A DNA stretch of 64,000 nucleotides from Saliniramus fredricksonii. GTDB taxonomy: Bacteria > Pseudomonadota > Alphaproteobacteria > Rhizobiales > Beijerinckiaceae. The stretch lies in the NCBI RefSeq assembly GCF_900094735.1, contig NZ_FMBM01000002.1, forward strand, positions 1,240,001 through 1,304,000, read 5' to 3'. The first letter of the stretch is position 1. The number at the start of each line of letters is the position of its first letter. Made by a program: the position numbers and the translations under genes. The notes under the pieces are model-generated. The model saw nothing but the letters and a program-made list of their open reading frames with translations. It was not told where the DNA came from and did no database searches. Positions 54,146-60,960 of this stretch are shown here, piece after piece.

Positions 54146-55062
54146 CCACTTTCGAAGCGATCCTGTTCACCATCGTCATGGCCTCGACGCCGCTCCTGAT
54201 CGCAGCCATCGGCGAGCTTGTGGCGGAACGTGCGGGCGTGCTCAATCTCGGAGTGGAGGGCATGATGGCGATGGGGGCGGTGAGCGCCTTCGTCGGCGCC
54301 TTTCTGTTCGATTCAACCTGGATCGGCATCGGCTTCGGCATGATGGCCGGCGGGCTGATGGCGGCCCTGTTCGCGGTGGTGGTGCTCGGCTTTGCGGCGA
54401 ACCAGGTCGGCGCCGGACTGGCGCTGACGATTCTCGGGCTCGGCCTGTCGGGCGTGATCGGGGCGCCCTTCGTGGGCGAGCGGCTGCCGCCCACACCGAG
54501 CCTTGCGATTCCACTGCTCTCGGATCTGCCGATCCTGGGCAGCGCTGTCTTTTCGCAAGACATTTTCGTCTATCTCTCGCTGCTGCTCGTCGCCGGGGTC
54601 GCGTGGTTCCTGATGCGGACGCGCGCGGGCCTGCGGCTGCGCTCGATCGGCGAGAACCACGGCTCGGCGCATTCGCTCGGCCTGCCGGTGCTGAAGGTGC
54701 GCTTCATGGCGGTGGTCTTCGGCGGGATCTGCGCGGGACTCGCGGGCGCCTATCTCTCGCTGGTCTATACACGTTTCTGGGCGCCGAACATGACGGCCGG
54801 GCGCGGCTGGATCGCCGTGGCGCTCGTCGTCTTCGCCGCCTGGCGACCGGGCTGGGCGCTTGTCGGCGCCTATATCTTCGGCGCCGCGACAGTGCTGCAA
54901 CTGCATGCGCAGGCGGCGCAATTCGGGCTGCCCTCGCAATTCCTCTCTGCCGTGCCATATCTCGCGACGATCATCGCTCTGGTGATCCTCTCGGCGCGGC
55001 GCGGGTCGAGCGGGGTCGGGGCACCGGGTTCGCTCGGCCAGCCCTATGTGCCGGACCGGTAG
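54142..55062 (+). CDS. Nucleoside ABC importer permease, second subunit
   Basis: 306 residues, same membrane family (NupC/YufQ type): ASTPLLIAAIGELVAERAGVLNLGVEGMMAMGAV, then LRSIGENHGSAHSLGLPVLKVRFMAVVFGG and TAGRGWIAVALVVFAAWRP. Forms a heterodimer with the preceding permease. The start codon overlaps the previous stop. Followed after 143 bp by the binding protein gene, which may be expressed at a higher level from its own ribosome site. Confidence 0.93.
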   Translation: MTTFEAILFTIVMASTPLLIAAIGELVAERAGVLNLGVEGMMAMGAVSAFVGAFLFDSTWIGIGFGMMAGGLMAALFAVVVLGFAANQVGAGLALTILGLGLSGVIGAPFVGERLPPTPSLAIPLLSDLPILGSAVFSQDIFVYLSLLLVAGVAWFLMRTRAGLRLRSIGENHGSAHSLGLPVLKVRFMAVVFGGICAGLAGAYLSLVYTRFWAPNMTAGRGWIAVALVVFAAWRPGWALVGAYIFGAATVLQLHAQAAQFGLPSQFLSAVPYLATIIALVILSARRGSSGVGAPGSLGQPYVPDR

Positions 55063-55205
55063 CACTGCGCAGGCGCGCGGCAGGCTGCACAACGATTGTG
55101 CTGCAGATGCTGTCGTAACGTGCTGAAGCGAAGCTGTTTTCTGTGGCATTGCGCTGGTTTCGGGGGCATGCCAATCTGCTGAAACCAATAAAGAAAGGGG
55201 TCGTC

Positions 55206-56288
55206 ATGAAGAGACGGGATTTCGTAGCAGCGGGCGCGCTTGCCGCAATGATGGCGTTCGGCGCCGCACCGGCCCAGGCCCAGAGCGATGAGCCGGTCAA
55301 GGTCGGATTCGTTTTCGTCGGGCCGGTCGGTGATTTCGGCTGGACCTATCAGCATAACCAGGGCCGCCTCGCCATCGAGGAAGCCTTTGGTGATCAGGTC
55401 GAGACGACCTTCGTCGAGAGCGTCTCCGGCGGTGATGCCGAGCGCGTGATCGAGCAACTGGCCCGCACTGGCCATGATCTGATCTTCACCACCTCCTTCG
55501 GCTATATGGAGCCGACCATCCGCGTCGCAGAACGCTTTCCGGATGTGAAGTTCGAGCATGCCACCGGCTTCCGCCGTGCGGACAATGTCGCGACCTACAA
55601 TGCGCGCTTCCATGAGGGTCGCTACATCCTCGGTCAGATCGCGGCGGAGATGTCCGAGAGCGGCGTGATCGGCTATATCGGCGCCTATCCGATCCCGGAA
55701 GTCACTGCCGGGATGAACGCCTATATTCTCGGCGCGCAATCGGTAAACCCGGATATCGAACTGCGCGTCGTATACGTCAACGCCTGGTTCGATCCCGCCC
55801 GTGAAACCGACGCAGCCCGCGCATTGCTCGATCAGGGCGCCGACGTCATCGCCCAGCACGTCGACAGCCCCGCCGCCATGCAGACCGCCGCTGATCGCGG
55901 CGCCTACGGCTTCGGCCAGGCCTCTGACATGATCGACTTCGCCCCTGATACGCTGCTGACCTCGATCGTCAACAACTGGTCGGACTATTACGTCGAGCGT
56001 GTTGGCGCCGTCATTGAAGGGACCTGGGAGCCGAGCGACACCTGGGGCGGTCTGTCTGCCGACATGATCCGCATGGCGCCTTATACCAACATGCCGGATG
56101 ATGTCGCCGAGCGTGCCGCTGACACGGAAGCAGCCATCCGTTCGGGCGAGCTCAATCCCTTCACCTGCCCGATCATTGCGCAGGACGGGTCGGAAGTGCC
56201 CTGCGAGGGTGATGGTGTGCTCTCCGATGAGCAGGTTCTCGGGATGGATTTCTTCGTGCAGGGCATTGCCGATCGTCTGCCTGACTGA
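55206..56288 (+). CDS. BMP-family nucleoside-binding protein of the ABC importer
   Basis: 360 residues. Signal peptide starting KRRDFVAAGALAAMMAFGAAPAQAQ; the twin Arg suggests Tat export. BMP domain: KVGFVFVGPVGDFGWTYQHNQGRLAIEE, VIEQLARTGHDLIFTTSFGYMEPT, HATGFRRADNVATYNARFHEGRYILGQIAAEMS. ATG 55206 has AAAGGGG upstream. Captures purine or other nucleosides in the periplasm. Last gene of the importer cluster, closed by a terminator. It links functionally with deoB (32-33 kb) in nucleoside salvage. Confidence 0.94.
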   Translation: MKRRDFVAAGALAAMMAFGAAPAQAQSDEPVKVGFVFVGPVGDFGWTYQHNQGRLAIEEAFGDQVETTFVESVSGGDAERVIEQLARTGHDLIFTTSFGYMEPTIRVAERFPDVKFEHATGFRRADNVATYNARFHEGRYILGQIAAEMSESGVIGYIGAYPIPEVTAGMNAYILGAQSVNPDIELRVVYVNAWFDPARETDAARALLDQGADVIAQHVDSPAAMQTAADRGAYGFGQASDMIDFAPDTLLTSIVNNWSDYYVERVGAVIEGTWEPSDTWGGLSADMIRMAPYTNMPDDVAERAADTEAAIRSGELNPFTCPIIAQDGSEVPCEGDGVLSDEQVLGMDFFVQGIADRLPD

Positions 56289-56318
56289 TCTGCCGGCGAT
56301 CGCCGGTCGATCGAACCA

Positions 56319-56351
56319 GGGGCGCGCCGGTCGACGGTGCGCCCTTTTGTT
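56319..56351 (+). terminator. Rho-independent terminator after the BMP gene
   Basis: GGGCGC (56320-56325) pairs with GCGCCC (56339-56344), with an inner GCCG/CGG helix, followed by TTTTGTT. Located 31 bp after the binding-protein stop and just before the convergent DUF1624 gene. Confidence 0.8.
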
Positions 56352-57340
56352 CATCTCAGGGGCTTGATATCGAGAGGATCATTGCCCGTTGGATCACCAT
56401 CGCGTACGGCACGGAAGCATTGGGCGGCGACATCGTCCAGCAGCGTCTGCTCCTGCTGGCTGATGCTTGGCGCCTCGAGCAAGCGCTCGAATCCGTTGCG
56501 TACGAGCGCGTCACGCGTGCATGCACAGGCGGGGGCGCAGATGGCTTCATCGGTGCCGACAGCCACGCATTCCGCGACACAAGCCTGCGTGAACGTCGCC
56601 GGGGCAGGGGCTGTCAGCATGGCGAGCGGGTAGAGCGCACCGAGCAGGATCGGCTGGTGCAGAAGGTAGATCACGAGGCTCCAGCGTCCGGCGCCGGCAA
56701 GCCAGCGCGCCGGTCGACTGCGTATCTGCCAGCGGGCGAGATGGATGATCAGACCGCGATCAAAGGCCAGCCGCCCCGCCGCGACGCCGACGAGCACGGC
56801 GGAGAACCAGGGGAAGACAGGCTCGAAATCGTTCGTCAGGGGCGGGGTTTCAAAAAAGCCGATCCAGGCGAGCCAGCGCGTATCGAAGGCGGGGGAGCCG
56901 TAGAATTGGGGCGCAGCGAAAACGGCGAGGGCCGCAGCGAGGGTCAGCAGCACCGGCGCGCGCAGGAAGGGCAGGGCCAGGATGCTGCCGGCTGCGATCA
57001 TGTGCAGAATACCGAAGAAGATGAAGGCATCGGGAAAGACCATGAACGTCGCGAGCGTGATCGCGCCGGCCGCTGCCGCAATCTTCGCCACGCGCCGCAC
57101 GAATTTCGACCAGCTCTGTCCCGCCTGGTGCGCGAATACGAGGCTGATTCCGACGATCACCAGAAAGCTCGTCGCAATGGCGCGCGCAAACGCGATCCAG
57201 CCGGGTTCGCGACCCACATCGGTGGCGACGAAGCCGAGAAAGCTCAGATCCCAGGCGAAATGGTAGATGACCATGGCCAGAATTGCCACACCGCGGGCAA
57301 GATCGAGCGCATCGAGGCGCAAGCGCGTCGGAATGGCCAT
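56351..57340 (-). CDS. DUF1624 membrane protein (heparan-alpha-glucosaminide N-acetyltransferase-like)
   Basis: 329 residues. Starts with LRLDALDLARGVAILAMVIYHFAWDLSFLG, the diagnostic first segment of the acyltransferase-related DUF1624/HGSNAT family, with about eight helices and the RWSLVIYLLHQPILLGALY end. A ~85-residue tail with six cysteines (ACVAEC, AICAPACAC, AQC) follows the last helix and likely forms disulphides on the periplasmic side or a metal site. Frame remains open upstream, but ATG 57340 fits homologues. Substrate unknown. Confidence 0.85.
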   Translation of the reverse strand: MAIPTRLRLDALDLARGVAILAMVIYHFAWDLSFLGFVATDVGREPGWIAFARAIATSFLVIVGISLVFAHQAGQSWSKFVRRVAKIAAAAGAITLATFMVFPDAFIFFGILHMIAAGSILALPFLRAPVLLTLAAALAVFAAPQFYGSPAFDTRWLAWIGFFETPPLTNDFEPVFPWFSAVLVGVAAGRLAFDRGLIIHLARWQIRSRPARWLAGAGRWSLVIYLLHQPILLGALYPLAMLTAPAPATFTQACVAECVAVGTDEAICAPACACTRDALVRNGFERLLEAPSISQQEQTLLDDVAAQCFRAVRDGDPTGNDPLDIKPLR

Positions 57341-57540
57341 GAGCACATGTCTCCGGATCCGGGCATCCTCATCGCGGTGACCGACGCGCCGTTCGGGCGC
57401 GAGCGATAAGGGGCAACCTCTGATTTCGCAGTGCAGCAATGAAAGGCGGGATCTGCATCCAATTCGGGCTTTCGGAATTGCACAGCGATGGTATCTTATC
57501 GTTAAGATTATATTGTCGTCGTGATTCGGTTGGTGAGTAT

Positions 57541-58194
57541 ATGTCTAACCATGATCCGTTCAAACCGGATGTCGCTCCATCCGTGCAAAACGACCCGGAT
57601 CCGTCACGCGAAACGGCTGCGGCGGGGCCTGCCGGCGAACAGGGTGCCGCCGCTGACGCGCAGGCGGCGGAAGCGCAGCTCCAGCTTTTCGAGGTTACCG
57701 GTCGGATCAAGTGGTTCGACGTTGCAAAGGGGTTTGGCTTCATCGTGCCGGATAATGGCTGGCCGGATGTGCTGCTCCACGTGACCTGCTTGCAGAAGGG
57801 TGGTTATCAGACGGCGCATGAAGGCGCTACTGTCGTCGTCGAGGCCGTGCGGCGCAGCCGGGGTTTCCAGGCTTTCCGGCTTGTTTCGATGGATGAATCG
57901 ACGGCGTTGCATCCCTCCGAACTGCCGATGCCGCGCACCCATGTCACCGTCGAGCCGACGAGCCCTCTGGAGCCCTGCATCGTGAAATGGTTCAACCGCC
58001 TGCGTGGCTTCGGCTTCGTGACACGCGGGGAGGGGACTCCGGATATCTTCGTGCACATGGAGACCCTGCGCCGCTACGGTATCGCCGAACTCCAGCCCGG
58101 AGAGACCGTTCTGGTGCGTTATGGCGATGGGCCCAAGGGGCTGATGGCAGCCGAGGTCCGGTTGCCGGAGGGGCGCCTGCCCGCGTCCCACTGA
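57541..58194 (+). CDS. Protein with two cold-shock domains
   Basis: 217 residues. A polar, Ala/Asp-rich leader (~45 residues) precedes two cold-shock domains: [32 protein letters not shown] (RNP1 KGFGFI; RNP2 VLLHV) and [32 protein letters not shown] (RGFGFV; IFVHM). Such double-CSD proteins are typical of Alphaproteobacteria and bind single-stranded nucleic acid. ATG 57541 is preceded by an AT-rich ~80-bp leader in which a cold-regulated structure could form. Probably cytoplasmic. Stress link inferred from family. Confidence 0.92.
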   Translation: MSNHDPFKPDVAPSVQNDPDPSRETAAAGPAGEQGAAADAQAAEAQLQLFEVTGRIKWFDVAKGFGFIVPDNGWPDVLLHVTCLQKGGYQTAHEGATVVVEAVRRSRGFQAFRLVSMDESTALHPSELPMPRTHVTVEPTSPLEPCIVKWFNRLRGFGFVTRGEGTPDIFVHMETLRRYGIAELQPGETVLVRYGDGPKGLMAAEVRLPEGRLPASH

Positions 58195-58294
58195 GGCTGG
58201 TTTCAGAATGATGATCACGATCCCGCCCCGGCGTGCCCCATGCACCGCAATGCCTTCGGGCCCCGGTTCTGCAAGCTCCTGGTGGTGCCCGATC

Positions 58295-58765
58295 GTGAAT
58301 CGATTCGTGGTGGCGGCGTTGCTGGTCGTTGCGCTGCTCGCCCTTTCCATTTCCCTTCCCGGTTCCTATCAGGCAGCACAGGCTCAGGATGCCGATTCGC
58401 TGACGATCATCAGCGGCGACGACCGGCATGTGTTTTCGGTCGAGCTGGCCAACACGCCGGAGAGTCGTGCGCGCGGGCTGATGTATCGGCGTTCGATGCC
58501 GGACGATCATGGCATGCTGTTTGATTTCGGGCGCGTCGACATGGTCTCGATGTGGATGCGCAACACGTATATTCCGCTGGATATGCTGTTCGTGCGCGCC
58601 GATGGCTCCATCGCACGGATTGCACGCGATACCGAGCCGCTGTCGGAGCGCTCGATTTCGTCCGGCGAGCCGGTTCTCGCGGTATTCGAGATCAATGCCG
58701 GCATCAGTGATCGGTTCGGCATCACAGCCGGGGATCGCATCGAACACCCGTTATTCGCACAGTGA
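58295..58765 (+). CDS. DUF192 family exported protein
   Basis: About 156 residues. Signal peptide (RFVVAALLVVALLALSISLPG...AAQAQ), then the DUF192 domain: FSVELANTPESRARGLMYRRSMPDDHGMLFDF, MWMRNTYIPLDMLFVRADG and AVFEINAGISDRFGITAGDRI. GTG 58295 is chosen because it opens the signal peptide; the frame is open to 58208. The family is a small beta-barrel without known activity. 100 bp downstream of the cold-shock gene, maybe co-transcribed. Confidence 0.88.
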   Translation: MNRFVVAALLVVALLALSISLPGSYQAAQAQDADSLTIISGDDRHVFSVELANTPESRARGLMYRRSMPDDHGMLFDFGRVDMVSMWMRNTYIPLDMLFVRADGSIARIARDTEPLSERSISSGEPVLAVFEINAGISDRFGITAGDRIEHPLFAQ

Positions 58766-58903
58766 ATCGCGTCATTCCGGCGTTCAGCAATTATAAATCG
58801 TATCGCCCTATGATATTGCGCATGTCGGGGCTGCGTGTGGCGCGGTTGAAGAGGCTTGCCATCCGTTCGCAAACCGCCTAGTTGACAACGTGTTGACCAT
58901 CAT

Positions 58904-58980
58904 CGGGGCGTAGCGCAGCCTGGTAGCGCATCTGCTTTGGGAGCAGAGGGTCGCAGGTTCAAATCCTGCCGCCCCGACCA
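58904..58980 (+). tRNA. tRNA-Pro (anticodon UGG)
   Basis: 77-nt cloverleaf with acceptor CGGGGCG/CGCCCCG and encoded CCA, D-arm TAGCGCAGCCTGGTAGCGCA, anticodon stem-loop TCTGC-TTTGGGA-GCAGA and T-arm GCAGGTTCAAATCCTGC. Loop gives anticodon TGG. Confidence 0.97.
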
Positions 58981-59038
58981 GATGGCCAATTCCCGGTTCG
59001 CCGGGCAAGGGGACGTTTCCAAGGATCTGAGGCCAAGC

Positions 59039-59344
59039 ATGACCGCTCGCATCTTCAAACCCGCCCGTGGCGCGACCTCTTCCGGCACAGCGCGCACCAG
59101 GAAGTGGGTTCTGGTTTTCGATCAGTCGACGCCGCGCACGGTCGAGCCCTTGATGGGCTGGACGAGTTCCTCCGACATGACGCAGCAGGTGAAGCTCTCC
59201 TTCGAGACGAGCGAGGAAGCGGTCGCCTATTGCGAACGTAACGGCATCCCCTACCGCGTCGAGCAGCCCAAGCAACCCAAGCGCCGTACGCTCGCCTATG
59301 CGGATAATTTCAAATACAACCGCGTCGGTGCCTGGACCCACTAG
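59039..59344 (+). CDS. Complex I accessory subunit, NDUFS4-like (ETC C1 NDUFS4)
   Basis: 101 residues. [27 protein letters not shown], then [36 protein letters not shown] and [12 protein letters not shown] match the mitochondrial/alphaproteobacterial NDUFS4 (18 kDa) subunit of NADH dehydrogenase, a peripheral-arm accessory protein. Found almost only in Alphaproteobacteria and eukaryotes. Situated between tRNA-Pro and the tRNA-Arg site, far from the main nuo operon, as usual. Confidence 0.93.
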   Translation: MTARIFKPARGATSSGTARTRKWVLVFDQSTPRTVEPLMGWTSSSDMTQQVKLSFETSEEAVAYCERNGIPYRVEQPKQPKRRTLAYADNFKYNRVGAWTH

Positions 59345-59381
59345 GCGTGGCGCAACAAGGTGGCGCCCCGGCACCGCCCTC

Positions 59382-59422
59382 GGCCCCGTAGCTCAGCAGG
59401 ATAGAGCACCGGACTTCTAATC
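59382..59422 (+). pseudogene. Truncated tRNA-Arg (5' 41 nt only)
   Basis: GGCCCCGTAGCTCAGCAGG... through the anticodon loop CTTCTAA matches the 5' half of a tRNA-Arg(UCU), but the 3' anticodon stem expected as TCCGG reads TCAGT, and no T-arm or acceptor follows. Right of the break the DNA is AT-rich for ~80 bp. GGACTTCTAATC (59411-59422) is shared with the intact tRNA-Arg at 59535-59546 and is the likely recombination core. Confidence 0.85.
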
Positions 59423-59480
59423 AGTTGGACTATATATCCTATATTATTGATATCGCTAATCTTTTAGGTTTACCGATGTG

Positions 59481-59496
59481 CCTCGTTAGGGATTTT
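59481..59496. repeat. Left arm of an inverted repeat flanking tRNA-Arg and integrase
   Basis: CCTCGTTAGGGA at 59481-59492 recurs as its reverse complement TCCCTAACGAGG at 60780-60791, with three more matching bases after one mismatch on the outer side. The arms enclose the intact tRNA-Arg and the decayed integrase. It could be a terminal repeat of a small element or coincidence; the match is short. Confidence 0.4.
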
Positions 59497-59505
59497 TCCA
59501 GTTCA

Positions 59506-59582
59506 GGCCCCGTAGCTCAACCGGATAGAGCGGTGGACTTCTAATCCACAGGTTGCAGGTTCGATTCCTGCCGGGGTCGCCA
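59506..59582 (+). tRNA. tRNA-Arg (anticodon UCU), intact
   Basis: 77-nt cloverleaf: acceptor GGCCCCG/CGGGGTC (one G-U pair) with encoded CCA, D-arm GTAGCTCAACCGGATAGAGC, anticodon stem-loop GTGGA-CTTCTAA-TCCAC and T-arm GCAGGTTCGATTCCTGC. Its 3' half is overlapped by the end of the convergent integrase gene, the usual sign of an attachment site. It probably supplies the tRNA whose resident copy 124 bp upstream is broken. Confidence 0.96.
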
Positions 59583-60710
59583 TCTGTTGTGGATAGTCGA
59601 TGCCGGGAGGCGCCCGACTGTCTCACGGAGGCGCGAATCACTCGCGTTGATATGGCGCATCGTGGTCGCGATCGAGGCGTGACCGGCCAGCCGCTGGATA
59701 TCGATCGCGTTCGCCCCGGTTTCCGCCAATGCCGTGCAGAAGGCCGCCCGGTTGTCGTGCAACCGATACCGGCCTTTGAGCCCCGCGCGCTCCAACGCCC
59801 GTCCCCAAGACTTGTGGATATCCTTGATCGGTCGCGGATCGCCCGTGCCTTTGTGCCGGTAGAGGATCACGTGATCTGCACCTTCCGGGCGCTCGGATGC
59901 GAGCCGGGTCAGCGTAGCCTGCGCCTGATTGCCCAGATACACGGCGCGACCCTTGCCGCTCTTGGTGCTGCTGTCGAGCGTGATGACGGCCCGGTCCAGA
60001 TCGACCTGCTTCCATCGGAGGGGCAGGCGCTCCCGAAGCCGCATTCCCGTGCTCATGCAAAGTACGATGACGTCACGGAGGTGCGGCTCTGCCTGCGCCA
60101 GAATCGCGCGGGCGTCTTCGGGCCGCAGCGGGTTCGGGAGGTCACGCGGGACCCGCAGGCGGGGAACATCGACAACATGCCGTATGAGGCCCTGCTTCCG
60201 GGCGCGGGCCATGGCGGCAGCGAACAAGGCGAGATGATTGTTGATCGTGCTTGGCGAGCGCTTCGCCCCCGTGTCGAGGAAATCGCCGCGCCCGGCCTTC
60301 TGACCGCCCCGGTACCGCCTCACTGGTTGTTGCCGAGACCACGCGATGTAGCGCACGATGTCTTCCGGGCGGATGTCGTCGGCGGGCGTTTCGAGGCCGA
60401 AGAAATCGACCAGTTCCCGAAGCTGATACCGCATCGTCGTCCACGTCCGGCAATGCCGCGCGTGGTTTTCGGCGTAGGAGGCGATCACCTCTGCGAAGGT
60501 GACCGCAGCGACAGGCGCGGACGGCGCTTCCTTGATCGGTCCTATGCCGGCGCAGCCCTTCAGCAGCGCCTCGATCGCCTGCGCCTGACGCTTCGTCTTT
60601 ACTGGCTCTCCCGATTCCGGATCGATGCAGTAGCCTTGATAGCGCTCTCCGTGGCGCTGGAAATCGTACTGCCAGCGCTCGCGCGCTTTGTTGAAGAATA
60701 TGGTCGTGAT
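59541..60710 (-). pseudogene. Tyrosine-type site-specific integrase, probably inactive
   Basis: About 389 residues: N-terminal region (NKARERWQYDFQRHGERYQGYC), SAM-like core-binding domain and catalytic domain. Catalytic residues seen: Arg224 (STGMRLRERLPLRW), His318-Arg321 (LHDNR) and His344 (LAGHAS). The nucleophile position reads TTMRHINAS, where TTMRY is expected: Tyr is His (codon CAT, + bases 59652-59654), and no Tyr follows. No ATG/GTG/TTG opens the full frame; ATC at 60710 sits where ATG should be, after AGAGGACCC. A shorter GTG/ATG start lacks the N-domain. It runs into the tRNA-Arg 3' half. Confidence 0.85.
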
Positions 60711-60960
60711 GGGTCCTCTCTCGCGTGTGCGGGACCGGTATAGCGCGCCTGCGGGGAAGATGGAGCAGTCGAGTAAAAGTCCCTAACGAGGGTTGTTGAG
60801 GACGACGATTAGTCGGCGCAGCCGCCAATCAATTGTACGCGCATCATTTGCAGACACAAATAACAGTTGCTCTCCATCTGACAGGTCGTTCAAGTCGGGA
60901 ATTGCCGGCAAGGCTGTTTTTATTTCAGGATAACGTTTAACCTTTTTTGAGGAACGCACG

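Noticed and set aside
58882-58903. TTGACA just before tRNA-Pro as its -35 box
   Set aside because: A -10 at normal spacing would fall inside the tRNA, so it cannot be the tRNA's promoter.
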